A DNA stretch of 64,000 nucleotides. It comes from [Actinomadura] parvosata subsp. kistnae (lineage in GTDB: Bacteria; Actinomycetota; Actinomycetes; Streptosporangiales; Streptosporangiaceae). The position numbers and the translations under genes were made by a program. Positions 17,251 through 25,673 of the stretch are shown in pieces (positions within the stretch are counted from its first letter, which is position 1; each line of letters begins with the position of its first letter). The notes beneath the pieces are model-generated. The model was not told the DNA's origin, made no database searches, and saw only the letters and a list, made by a program, of their open reading frames with translations. Where the stretch lies: contig NZ_OOHJ01000022.1 in assembly GCF_900323885.1 (NCBI RefSeq), positions 868,001 to 932,000 of the forward strand, given 5' to 3'.

Positions 17251-18057
17251 TCACCGTTCTGCCCAACTTTCGTCGGGAACGGTGTCGAGCAGCCCCGCCA
17301 CGATCCTGGCCGCCTCCGGCCTGAACCGCTCGTGCAGCGTATGACAGACCCGCTGCGCCTTCTCGGCGGGCCAGTCGTGCGGCAGGTAGCGCAGCGGCAG
17401 CCGCGGGTCGGTCCTGATGATCTGCAGCCAGCCGGTGAGCAGCATCAGCGAGCGCGCCAGGTCGTCGGGCGCCTCGGGCGCAGGGTCGGCCCGGTCCCAG
17501 CGGCGCAGGAACGACCGGTAGCGCTCGCCGAGGCCGGCCAGGTCGTACGCCTCCCCGACGAGCGTCTGCATGTCGGTGGGCCGGCGCGGCTCGGCGGCGA
17601 ACACCTTCACGCCCGCGCCCAGGTCCTCGAGCACCCCGGTGGCGTCCACCTCGCCAGGAGCGATCCACAGGCCGTTCTGCAACGGCCCGAACCCGGCCCA
17701 GACCAGCCGCGAGCGCAGCTCGTGCCGCTGCCGCTGCCACGACTCGGGCAGCGAGAAGCCGATCAGCGTCCACCTGTCCTCGTCGGCGTCGTTGACCACG
17801 CCGCTGTGCCAGATGCGCCGCTCGCCGTCCCTTAACACCTCGTCGCTGGTCGGGGTGAGGCCGAAGTACATGCGCCGGCCCGAGCGCTGGCGCCGCAGCA
17901 GCCCGCGCCGCACCATCCGGGTCAGCGTCGAGCGGGTGGCCTCCTCCGAGATGCCCACCTTGCCGAACGCCTCGATGAAGCTCTGCGAGGAGACGCAGAT
18001 CCCGCGACCGTGTACGTGGTCTCCGAGGAAGGTGAGAATCACCGATTGAGGCCGCAT
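17251..18057 (-). CDS. PaaX-family transcriptional regulator
   Basis: 268 residues from ATG 18057 (MRPQSVILTFLGDHVHGRG), matching the PaaX start. The N-terminal winged helix runs to about residue 75 (EEATRSTLTRMVRRGLLRRQ), then the central domain with DRWTLIGFSLPE and the C-terminal PaaX domain (RRWDRADPAPEAPDD). PaaX proteins repress phenylacetate genes until the acyl-CoA product binds. It lies 45 bases downstream of the ligase start, on the same strand, and diverges from the importer operon, so both may be its targets. The true ligand is not necessarily phenylacetyl-CoA. Confidence 0.88.
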   Translation of the reverse strand: MRPQSVILTFLGDHVHGRGICVSSQSFIEAFGKVGISEEATRSTLTRMVRRGLLRRQRSGRRMYFGLTPTSDEVLRDGERRIWHSGVVNDADEDRWTLIGFSLPESWQRQRHELRSRLVWAGFGPLQNGLWIAPGEVDATGVLEDLGAGVKVFAAEPRRPTDMQTLVGEAYDLAGLGERYRSFLRRWDRADPAPEAPDDLARSLMLLTGWLQIIRTDPRLPLRYLPHDWPAEKAQRVCHTLHERFRPEAARIVAGLLDTVPDESWAER

Positions 18058-18088
18058 AACAGCTTGTCTCCGGAAATTAGGCACTCTA

Positions 18089-18117
18089 TTGACAGCCGTA
18101 ATGTACCTGCCTACTTT
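18089..18117 (+). promoter_or_regulatory. Consensus-like promoter of the LIV-type importer operon
   Basis: TTGACA (18089-18094) and TACTTT (18112-18117) are separated by 17 bases, close to the housekeeping sigma consensus, 28 bases before the start of the binding protein gene. It lies in the gap shared with the divergent PaaX gene. Confidence 0.6.
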
Positions 18118-18144
18118 TGGGGCCACCCGGCCCAGGAGGTCCTG

Positions 18145-19335
18145 ATGCGCAGGTTTCTTCCGTCCCTGGTCTGCCTGTCCTTAGTGGTGACGGCGTGCGG
18201 CAGCGGGGGCGGGTCCGGCAACACCCCGCAAGACCCCGTCAAGGTGGGCCTCATCGTCTCCCTGACCGGCAACTACACGCCGCTCGGCAGCGAGGACAAG
18301 AAGGCCGTGGAGCTGGCCGTCGAGCAGGTCAACGCGCAGGGCGGCCTGCTGGGCCGCAAGGTGGAGCTGGTCACGCGCGACGACAAGACCGCCCCCGACC
18401 AGGGCATCGTGGCCTACAACCAGATCAAGGGCGAGATCGACGCGCTGATCGGGCCGGTGTTCTCCAACTCGGCGCTGGCCGTCGAGCCGCTCGCGCAACG
18501 CGACAAGATGCCGTACCTGTCGCTGGCCCCGGCGCAGGAGCAGGTCGAGCCGATCAAGTCGTACATCTTCGTCACCCCCGCCCTGTCCAGCATGTACGCC
18601 GAGCGCTACCTCCAGTACATCCAGGCCAAGGGCATCAAGACGATCGCCGTGGCCTGGGACTCCAAGAGCGCGTACTCGGTCTCCGGCCACAAGTCCATGG
18701 TCGCGCTGGCCCCCAAGTACGGCGTCACGATCGCCGTGGACGAGCCGTACGAGACCACCACCTCCGACTTCAGCCCCATGTTCACGCACGTGCGCGACTC
18801 CAAGGCCGAGGCGCTGGTCTTCTGGGGCTCCGGCGCGCCGGGCGTGACGGCCGCCAAGCAGTACGTGGCCTCCGGGCTCAAGACGCCGCTGTTCCTGACC
18901 GCGTCGCAGGCCAGCAAGCTGTGGCTGGAGCCGATGGGCGCCCAGGCCGAGGGCATGACCGTGCAGAGCGCGATCGGCGTCGTCGGCGACCACCTGCCCG
19001 CCGGCAAGCAGAAGCAGGTCATCGACCAGATGGCCGGGCCGTACAAGCAGAAGCACGGCTACCCGCCGCCGCAGTTCGCCCAGGACGGCTACAGCGCCTC
19101 GCTGCTGCTGTTCGAGGCGATCAGGAAGGCGGGCAGCACCGACAAGACCAAGGTGCAGCAGGCACTGGAGACCATGGACCTGATCACCCCGAACGGCCGC
19201 TTCCGCTACTCCCCCACCGACCACTCCGGGCTGTCCCCCGAGTTCATCTCGGTCAACACGGTGAAGAACGGGCAGTTCGTCCCCACCGAATGGGCCAAGG
19301 AGCAGCTCACCAAGACCGTCAACGCGCAGGGGTAG
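18145..19335 (+). CDS. LIV-type ABC importer, lipoprotein binding protein
   Basis: A 396-residue binding protein with lipobox VVTAC (Cys about residue 18). The mature part has the family 6 (leucine-binding type I fold) features: VKVGLIVSLTGNYTPLGSED, VNAQGGLLGRKVELV and DDKTAPDQG. These proteins bind branched-chain amino acids, amides or aromatic acids. Beside a PaaX regulator and an acyl-CoA ligase, an aromatic or other organic acid is more likely than an amino acid. ATG 18145 follows AGGAGG (18134-18139). It is the first gene of a five-gene operon. Confidence 0.9.
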   Translation: MRRFLPSLVCLSLVVTACGSGGGSGNTPQDPVKVGLIVSLTGNYTPLGSEDKKAVELAVEQVNAQGGLLGRKVELVTRDDKTAPDQGIVAYNQIKGEIDALIGPVFSNSALAVEPLAQRDKMPYLSLAPAQEQVEPIKSYIFVTPALSSMYAERYLQYIQAKGIKTIAVAWDSKSAYSVSGHKSMVALAPKYGVTIAVDEPYETTTSDFSPMFTHVRDSKAEALVFWGSGAPGVTAAKQYVASGLKTPLFLTASQASKLWLEPMGAQAEGMTVQSAIGVVGDHLPAGKQKQVIDQMAGPYKQKHGYPPPQFAQDGYSASLLLFEAIRKAGSTDKTKVQQALETMDLITPNGRFRYSPTDHSGLSPEFISVNTVKNGQFVPTEWAKEQLTKTVNAQG

Positions 19336-19342
19336 GAGCCGC

Positions 19343-20098
19343 GTGCTGAATGTCAGCGGGGTCTCCCGTTCCTTCGGGGGCGTCTACGCCGTCCGCGACG
19401 TCTCGCTGAGCGTCGCGGACGGCGAGGTCTGCGGCGTCATCGGCCCGAACGGCGCCGGCAAGTCCACCCTGTTCAACCTGATCACCGGGCACCTGGCCGC
19501 CGACCACGGCCGCATCTCCTTCCTCGGGCAGCGCGTGGACCGGCTCGCGCCGCACCGCAGGGCCCGGATGGGCATGTCGATCGTCTTCCAGGCGGCCCGC
19601 GTGTTCCGCGGCATGACGGTCGAGGAGAACGTCATGGTGGGAGCGCACGGGCACACGCGGGCCGGGTTCGCCGCGGCGGCGCTGCGGCTGCCCCGGCACC
19701 AGGCCGACGAGCGCGAGATCGCCGCCGAGGCCGCCGACGCCCTGGCGCGCGTGGGGCTGGCCGAATGGGCGGACCGGCCCGCCGACCTGCTGCCGATCGG
19801 CCAGCAGCGGGCGCTGCAACTCGCCCGCGCCCTGTGCGCGCGGCCCCGGCTCCTGCTCCTCGACGAGCCCGCCTCCGGGCTGCGCGCCGAGGAGCGCGAG
19901 CGCCTCGCCACGCTCGTGGAGGAGCTGCGGGCGGCCGGGCTGACGATCCTGCTCATCGAGCACGACGTGGGGTTCGTGACCCGGCTGGCCGACCGCGTCG
20001 TGGTGCTCGACCTCGGGCGGGTCATCGCCGACGGCCCGCCCGCCGAGATCCGCTCCGACCCGGCGGTGCTGGCCGCCTACCTCGGACAGGCCTCATGA
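19343..20098 (+). CDS. LIV-type ABC importer ATPase 1 (LivG type)
   Basis: 251 residues with Walker A GPNGAGKST, a Q-loop in FQAARVFRGMTV, a degenerate signature region (LPIGQQRALQLARAL), Walker B LLLLDEPASGL and the H-loop in IEHDVGFV. The signature is IGQQR in place of LSGGQ. The long segment after the Q-loop is typical of LivG rather than LivF. GTG 19343 lies seven bases after the previous stop. Its stop overlaps the next start as ATGA (20095-20098). Confidence 0.9.
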   Translation: MLNVSGVSRSFGGVYAVRDVSLSVADGEVCGVIGPNGAGKSTLFNLITGHLAADHGRISFLGQRVDRLAPHRRARMGMSIVFQAARVFRGMTVEENVMVGAHGHTRAGFAAAALRLPRHQADEREIAAEAADALARVGLAEWADRPADLLPIGQQRALQLARALCARPRLLLLDEPASGLRAEERERLATLVEELRAAGLTILLIEHDVGFVTRLADRVVVLDLGRVIADGPPAEIRSDPAVLAAYLGQAS

Positions 20099-20754
20099 TC
20101 GACGTCCAGGACCTGGTGGTCTCGTACGGCACCGCGACCGCGCTGGAGCACGTCACGCTCACCGTCGGCAAGGGCGAGATGGTGGCCCTGCTCGGCCCGA
20201 ACGGCGCCGGCAAGTCCACCCTGGCCAACACGCTGGCCGGGCTGATCCGGCCCGCGTCCGGCACCGTGCGGGTCGGCGGGCGGCTCGCGCTCATCCCCGA
20301 GGGCCGCCAGCTCTTCCCCGACCTGACCGTCGCCGACAACCTCGCGCTGGGCGGCTGGCGCTCCGGGCAACGCGACCCCTCCCCCGTCTACGAGCTCCTG
20401 CCCCGCCTGGCCGAGCTGGCCTCCCGCCGCGCCGGGGTGCTGTCCGGCGGCGAGCAGCAGATGGTCGCCTTCGGCCGGGCCATGATGTCGCGCCCCGACG
20501 CGCTCGTCGTGGACGAGCTGTCACTCGGCCTCGCCCCCGCCGTCACCGCCGACCTCGCCGCGCACCTCGCCGAGCTGAACCGCACGCAAGGGCTGACCGT
20601 GCTGCTCATCGAGCAGAACGCGCGGCTGGCGTTCGAGCTGTGCCGGCGGGCGTACGTGCTGGAGTCCGGGCGGGTGGTCACCGGGGGCGACAGCGCCGAG
20701 CTGGCCGGCGACCCGCGCGTGGCCAGCGCGTACCTGGGCGGGGCGATCACATGA
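20095..20754 (+). CDS. LIV-type ABC importer ATPase 2 (LivF type)
   Basis: 219 residues starting at the ATGA overlap. Walker A is GPNGAGKST, the LivF hallmark IPEGRQLFPDLTVADNL follows, then signature LSGGEQQM, Walker B ALVVDELSLGL and IEQNA in place of the H-loop segment. It should pair with the LivG-type subunit to drive import. The reading frame extends upstream only as a shadow. Short tandem repeats follow the stop codon. Confidence 0.9.
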   Translation: MIDVQDLVVSYGTATALEHVTLTVGKGEMVALLGPNGAGKSTLANTLAGLIRPASGTVRVGGRLALIPEGRQLFPDLTVADNLALGGWRSGQRDPSPVYELLPRLAELASRRAGVLSGGEQQMVAFGRAMMSRPDALVVDELSLGLAPAVTADLAAHLAELNRTQGLTVLLIEQNARLAFELCRRAYVLESGRVVTGGDSAELAGDPRVASAYLGGAIT

Positions 20755-20780
20755 GCAGGCGATCACCCCTCACGAGAGGT

Positions 20781-20829
20781 CACATGAGCAGGGCGGTCAC
20801 ATGAGCAGGGCGGTCACATGAACGGCGGC
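20781..20829 (+). repeat. 17-base tandem repeats between two importer genes
   Basis: TCACATGAGCAGGGCGG occurs at 20781-20797 and 20798-20814, with a partial third copy from 20815. A related segment overlaps the stop codon of the preceding gene (GATCACATGAGCAGG, 20745-20759). Each copy carries ATGAGC, but no open frame of useful length follows. Confidence 0.85.
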
Positions 20830-20846
20830 AAGGGGGCGGCCCGACC

Positions 20847-21707
20847 ATGAGCGCCTTCCTCACCTACCTCCTCAACGGGCTCGCGGTCGGCTCGGCCATC
20901 GCGCTCATCGCCAGCGGCCTGGTCGTCATCCACCGCGTCACCGGCGTCGTCAACTTCGCCCAGGGCACGTTCGCCGTCGTCGCGGGGCTGTGCACGTCCT
21001 CGCTGCTAGGGCTGGGCGTCCCGCACGGGGTCAGCGAGGTGGCCGCCGTCCTGGCCGCGGCCCTGGCGGGGCTGCTGACCGGCCTCGCCGCCGTCGGCAG
21101 GCCCGGCACCAGCCCGCTGTCGTCCCTGATCGTCACGCTCGGCGTGGGCGTGCTCGCGTACGCGGTGGAGATCGTCCTGTGGGGCGACCAGCCGCGCTCG
21201 GCGCCCGGCCTGGCCGGCTCGGTGACGCTGGCCGGAGCCCGCATCCAGACCCAGCACCTGCTCGTCATCGGCGTCGCCGCGGCGGCCTTCGCGCTGCTCG
21301 CGCTCTTCTTCGGCCGCACCTACCTCGGCAAGGCCCTGACCGCGTGCGCCTCCAACCCGTACGCCGCCCGCGTCGTCGGCATCGACGTGCGGCGGATGGG
21401 GCTGCTGGCGTTCGCGCTGGGCGGGCTGCTCGGCGGCATCGCCGGAGTGCTGGTCACACCGCTGCGGCCGATCTCGTTCGACACCGACGTCACGCTCATC
21501 GTCAACGGCTTCGCCGCCGCCGTCTTCGGCGCCCTCACCCGGCCCGTCGTCACGCTCGCCGGCGCGCTGCTGCTCGGCGTCGCCGAGACCATGGCCGCCG
21601 GCTACGGCTACGGCGCGCACCAACTGGAGGTCGCGCTGGGTCTCATGCTCGTCGTCATGATCGTGCAGGCCGGCCGCCGCCCGGCCATCTCCCAGGAGTC
21701 CGCGTGA
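20847..21707 (+). CDS. LIV-type ABC importer permease 1 (LivH type)
   Basis: 286 residues with about eight hydrophobic segments. The start LTYLLNGLAVGSAIALIASG and the conserved GVVNFAQG motif near residue 38 mark the LivH family; the family loop is ACASNPYAARVVGIDVRRMG. ATG 20847 follows AAGGGGGCGG. Its stop overlaps the next start as GTGA (21704-21707). Confidence 0.9.
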   Translation: MSAFLTYLLNGLAVGSAIALIASGLVVIHRVTGVVNFAQGTFAVVAGLCTSSLLGLGVPHGVSEVAAVLAAALAGLLTGLAAVGRPGTSPLSSLIVTLGVGVLAYAVEIVLWGDQPRSAPGLAGSVTLAGARIQTQHLLVIGVAAAAFALLALFFGRTYLGKALTACASNPYAARVVGIDVRRMGLLAFALGGLLGGIAGVLVTPLRPISFDTDVTLIVNGFAAAVFGALTRPVVTLAGALLLGVAETMAAGYGYGAHQLEVALGLMLVVMIVQAGRRPAISQESA

Positions 21708-22684
21708 CCAGGCGGCTGGGGCTCGCCGCCGGCCTGCTGGTCGCCGCCGTCACGCTCGCCCTGCCCGCCGTCCTGGACGACAGCGCGCTGGCCGTCTACA
21801 TCCTGCTCGGCCTGGCCGCCATGGTCACCGTCGGGGTGTCGCTGCTCATGGGGTACGCGGGCCAGGTGTCGCTCGGCCAGGGCGCCTTCTACGCCATCGG
21901 CGCCTACACCGCGGCCCTGCTCGCCCTGAACGGCGCTCCCCCGCTCCTGGGCCTGGTGGCCGCCCCCGTGGCCGCCGCGCTGTCGGCCCTGCTCATCGGC
22001 GTCCCGCTGCTCCGGCTGCGCGGCCACCACCTGGCCTTCGCCACCCTCGCCATGCAGCTCATCCTGCTGTCGCTGGCCGGACAGCTCGACTTCACCGGCG
22101 GCGACATCGGCCTCCAGGGCATCCCCCAGTTCTCTGTGGGCGCGTTCGAGGCGAGCAGCGCGTCCGTCTACGCGTACCTGACCTGGGCCGGCCTCGCCCT
22201 CGTCATGCTGATCACCCACAACGTCATCACCTCCCGCCCCGGCCGCGCCCTGCGCGCCCTGGCCACCAGCGAGATCGCCGCCGCCTCCGCGGGCATCCCC
22301 GTCGGACGCTACAAACTGGTCGTCTTCGCCCTCTCGGCCACGTTCGCCGGCCTCGCCGGCGGGATCTACTGCTTCTACACCGGGTACGTGGCGCCCGGCT
22401 CGTTCCCCGTGCTCATCTCCATCCAGTACATCGTGATGGCCGTGGTCGGCGGCCTCGGCACCATCTGGGGCGCCGTGGCCGGCGCCGCCGCGATCACCCT
22501 GCTGGTCCAGGGGCTCGACCGGCTGGCGTCGCTGCCGGGCATGCCGAGTTACGCGCCCAGCGTCCTGTCGTACGCGGTGTACGCGCTCGTCCTCATCGTG
22601 GTCGTCCTGTTCATGCCCCACGGCCTCGTCCCGGCCGTCTCCCGCCGCCTGTCGAGGAGGCGGGCGGAGGTCCCGTATCGGTGA
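21704..22684 (+). CDS. LIV-type ABC importer permease 2 (LivM type)
   Basis: 326 residues from GTG 21704, with AGGAG at 21694-21698. LLMGYAGQVSLGQGAFYAIG is the LivM hallmark, and the loop ALATSEIAAASAGIPVGRYK contacts the ATPase. This is the last gene of the importer operon. Its stop overlaps the palindrome at 22677-22695 that precedes the LuxR-type regulator gene. Confidence 0.9.
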   Translation: MTRRLGLAAGLLVAAVTLALPAVLDDSALAVYILLGLAAMVTVGVSLLMGYAGQVSLGQGAFYAIGAYTAALLALNGAPPLLGLVAAPVAAALSALLIGVPLLRLRGHHLAFATLAMQLILLSLAGQLDFTGGDIGLQGIPQFSVGAFEASSASVYAYLTWAGLALVMLITHNVITSRPGRALRALATSEIAAASAGIPVGRYKLVVFALSATFAGLAGGIYCFYTGYVAPGSFPVLISIQYIVMAVVGGLGTIWGAVAGAAAITLLVQGLDRLASLPGMPSYAPSVLSYAVYALVLIVVVLFMPHGLVPAVSRRLSRRRAEVPYR

Positions 22685-22695
22685 AATCACCGGTC
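22677..22695. promoter_or_regulatory. Palindromic operator upstream of the LAL regulator
   Basis: ATCGGTGAAATCACCGGTC contains CGGTGA and TCACCG arms round two bases. The same 19 bases occur on the other strand at 25582-25600, upstream of the polyester hydrolase gene. A possible -10 (TAACAC, about 22721-22726) lies close before the regulator start, so the palindrome would sit just upstream of the -35 region, where activators bind. Confidence 0.65.
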
Positions 22696-22734
22696 TCTCT
22701 TCAAGTCCTGACATCTGCGCGTAACACTGACGAC

Positions 22735-25575
22735 GTGTCTCCTGACAAGCCTCCGTTACGCGGCCGGGGCGAGGAGGAACGCGCCCTGCTGCAGCTGCTC
22801 GACCGCGCCCGCGAAGGCGCCGGCGGGGCGCTGCTCCTCGTCGGTGCGCCCGGCATGGGCAAGACGGCGCTGCTCGACCTGGCCGCCGCCCACGCCGGCC
22901 CCGAGTTCCGCGTGCTGCGGGTCTCCGGGGTGGAGGCGGAGTCGCGGCTGCCGTACGCCGGGCTGCACGGCCTGCTGCGACCGGTCGCCGCGCACGCCTC
23001 CGCCCTGCCCGACGCGCAGGCGCGGGCCCTGCTTTCGGTGCTGGAGTCCGGTGCCCTGGATTCCGGTACGGGCGCCGGCGGGCTCGCGTTGCCCGCGGCG
23101 GTGCTCGGCCTGCTGTCGGCGGTGGCCGCCGGGCAGCCGGTGCTGGCCTGCGTGGACGACGTGGACCTGCTGGACGCGGACAGCCGGGACGTGCTGTCGT
23201 TCGCGGCCAGGCGGATCGCGGGCGAGCGGGTGGCGCTGCTGTTCACGGCCGGAGAGGGCCGGCCGTCGGCGATGCCGTGCACGGCCGGAGACAGCGAACG
23301 GCCGGTGATGTCGCCCGCGGCCGGAGAAGGCGAGCGGTCGGCCATGCCGGGGGTCCCCGTGCGCACGCTGGGCGGGCTGGACGGGGCGGCCGTGCGGGAG
23401 CTGGCTGATGACGTGGCTCGCGATCCGGCGGTGGGCAAGGTGGCGGAGGATCTGCTCGCCGCGCTGGACCACATCGCCAGGGGCAACCCCCTCGCTCTGG
23501 CCGAGCTGATCGGCGCGCTCACCCCCGACCAGCTCGCCGGCCTGGCCGCGCCGCCCGTGGCGCTGCCCAGGGGCGGGCGGGCGTGGCGGGGGCACGCGCG
23601 GCGGCTCGCGGCCCTGCCCGGCGAGGCGCAGCGGCTGCTCCTGTTGATCGCCGCCGACCCCGGGCTCGACCTGCCCACGCTGATCCGCGCGGCCCGCCCC
23701 TCGTGCGCGCTGACGGTGCTGGAGCCGGCCGAGCGGGCGGGCGTCCTGCAGTCCACCGGCGACCGGTACGACTTCCGCGACCCGGCCATGCGCGGCGTCG
23801 TCTACTACGGCGCGTCCCTCCTGAGGCGGCGCAGCGCCCACCGGCTCCTGGCCGCGCTGCTGGCGGACGAGCGGCCCGAGCCGCCCCGGCTGCGGCTGGC
23901 CTGGCACCGGGCGTGCGCGCTCGACGGCCCGCCCGCCGCCCTGGCCGACGACCTCGCCAAGGCCGCGCTCGACGCCCGTCCCGCGTACACGCATCCCGAG
24001 CCGTACCTGGCGCTGGAACGCGCGGCGGAGCTCACCGACCCGCACGACCCGGCCAAGGCCGAGCGGCTGGCCGCCGCCGCACGGTATGCGTGGGTGGCCG
24101 GACACCCGCAGGTGGCCCGTTCGCTGCTGGCCCGGCTGCGCAACCTCAGGGCGCCCGACGAGCTGCGCGCCCACGTCCAGCTCCTGCACGGCAGCCTGGA
24201 GCTGCTCGGCGGCGAGACCGGCAGCGCCCGCGAGGAGCTGCTCGCGGCGGCGGGCTGGCTCCTGGAGAGCCACCGCATGCTGGGGGTGCGCGCGCTGGTG
24301 CGGGCCGCCGACGCCAGCTACCGGGCGGGCGACAACCGCGCGTTCATCGCGATCGCCCGCCAGGCCGCCGCCCTGCGACGGCCGGACGAGACGGTGCCGA
24401 CGCAGCTCATGTTCGAGTACCTCGCCGGGATGGCCTCCACGTTCAGCGGCTCGCACCAGGAGGCGGCGGCGCCGCTGCGGCGGGTGGTGGAGCTGGCAGA
24501 GTCGGTACGCGACCCGTCCGTGCTGGTGTGGGCGTGCGTGGCCAGCATGCTGCTCGGCGAGGACGCGACCGCGCACCGGCTGTCGGCCCGCGCCATCGAG
24601 GCGGCCCGGGTGCGCGGCGCGGTGTCGGCCATGCCGCAGCTCCTGGAGTACATGATCTACCCGGAGATCTGGATGGGCCGTTACGCCGCCGTGGCCGCGA
24701 CGGCCGCGCAGGGCCTGCGGCTGGCGCAGGAGACCGGCCAGCTCAACATGGCCGCCCAGCACCTGGCCTGGCTGGCGATCACGGCGGCCGTGGAGGGCGA
24801 CCAGGAGACGTGCCGGGCGCGCGCCGACGCGGCCATCGACCTGGCCAGTGCCCACGACCTGGGCATCGCGGGCGCGATCGGCAACTGGGCGCTGGCCTAC
24901 CTGGACCTGGCCGGAGGCCGCCCCGCCGACGCGGCGAACCGGCTGCGGGCCGAGCGCCGCACCAACAACCACGTCGTCATCCGGGTCATGGCCACGCCGC
25001 ACTTCATCGAGGCGTGCGCGCGTACCGGCGACCACGAGGCGGCCGGGGCCGCGCTGCGCGTGATGGAGCGGTGGGTGGGCAGCACGCGCAGCCCGGACCT
25101 GCGGGCGCTGGTGTCCCGCTGCCGCGCGCTGCTGGCCGGGCCCGGCGAGGCGGAGGAGCTGTTTAAGGAGGCGCTCGACCTGCACGGGCAGGGGGTGTAC
25201 GAGTTCGAGGCGGCACGTACGAGACTCCTGTACGGGAGCGCGCTGCGGCGCGACCGGCGGCCCGGCGCGGCCAGGACGCACCTGCACGCGGCCCTGGAGA
25301 CGTTCGAGCGGTACGGCGCCCGCCTGTGGACCGAGCAGGCCAGGGCCGAGCTGCGCGCCTCCGGCGACTCGGTGCGCCCCGCCTTCGACGCGACGACCGG
25401 CCAGCTCACGGCGCAGCAGCTGCAGATCGCCCGCATGGTCGCCGAGGGCGCCACCAACAAGGAGGTGGCCGAGCAGCTGTTCCTGAGCCGCCGCACCGTC
25501 GAGCACCACCTCAGGAACATCTTCAGCCGCCTCGGCATCCGCTCCCGCGTCGAACTGGTCAGGCTCATGACCTGA
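22735..25575 (+). CDS. LAL-type LuxR-family regulator
   Basis: 946 residues from GTG 22735 (VSPDKPPLRGRGEEERALL). It has Walker A LVGAPGMGKTALLD near residue 40, Walker B LACVDDVDLLDAD, a long helical repeat middle, and a C-terminal LuxR helix-turn-helix (LTAQQLQIARMVAEGATNKE then LSRRTVEHHLRNIFSRLGI). LAL proteins are large ATP-binding activators, often of catabolic or antibiotic genes. A Gly/Ala/Pro-rich insert near residues 180-205 is made of three short repeats. The same palindrome precedes this gene and the next one, so it may activate both itself and the hydrolase. I placed the start at the GTG where similarity begins. Confidence 0.88.
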   Translation: MSPDKPPLRGRGEEERALLQLLDRAREGAGGALLLVGAPGMGKTALLDLAAAHAGPEFRVLRVSGVEAESRLPYAGLHGLLRPVAAHASALPDAQARALLSVLESGALDSGTGAGGLALPAAVLGLLSAVAAGQPVLACVDDVDLLDADSRDVLSFAARRIAGERVALLFTAGEGRPSAMPCTAGDSERPVMSPAAGEGERSAMPGVPVRTLGGLDGAAVRELADDVARDPAVGKVAEDLLAALDHIARGNPLALAELIGALTPDQLAGLAAPPVALPRGGRAWRGHARRLAALPGEAQRLLLLIAADPGLDLPTLIRAARPSCALTVLEPAERAGVLQSTGDRYDFRDPAMRGVVYYGASLLRRRSAHRLLAALLADERPEPPRLRLAWHRACALDGPPAALADDLAKAALDARPAYTHPEPYLALERAAELTDPHDPAKAERLAAAARYAWVAGHPQVARSLLARLRNLRAPDELRAHVQLLHGSLELLGGETGSAREELLAAAGWLLESHRMLGVRALVRAADASYRAGDNRAFIAIARQAAALRRPDETVPTQLMFEYLAGMASTFSGSHQEAAAPLRRVVELAESVRDPSVLVWACVASMLLGEDATAHRLSARAIEAARVRGAVSAMPQLLEYMIYPEIWMGRYAAVAATAAQGLRLAQETGQLNMAAQHLAWLAITAAVEGDQETCRARADAAIDLASAHDLGIAGAIGNWALAYLDLAGGRPADAANRLRAERRTNNHVVIRVMATPHFIEACARTGDHEAAGAALRVMERWVGSTRSPDLRALVSRCRALLAGPGEAEELFKEALDLHGQGVYEFEAARTRLLYGSALRRDRRPGAARTHLHAALETFERYGARLWTEQARAELRASGDSVRPAFDATTGQLTAQQLQIARMVAEGATNKEVAEQLFLSRRTVEHHLRNIFSRLGIRSRVELVRLMT

Positions 25576-25581
25576 ATTCAG

Positions 25582-25600
25582 GACCGGTGATTTCACCGAT
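25582..25600. promoter_or_regulatory. Palindromic operator upstream of the polyester hydrolase
   Basis: GACCGGTGATTTCACCGAT is the exact reverse complement of 22677-22695. A second perfect palindrome, CCTGAATTCAGG (25571-25582), abuts it and overlaps the LAL gene stop. The element is about 74 bases before the hydrolase start. Confidence 0.65.
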
Positions 25601-25673
25601 GCACGGCTTACTGCTCATCCGAACAATGGCCACAGAAAGCAGTCACCCCCCGATGAGCAGGGAGTATGACGAC

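Noticed and set aside
22677..25600. Inverted repeats round the LAL gene as ends of an insertion sequence
   Set aside because: No transposase lies between them, there is no target-site duplication, and each repeat is itself a palindrome of operator size placed upstream of a gene.
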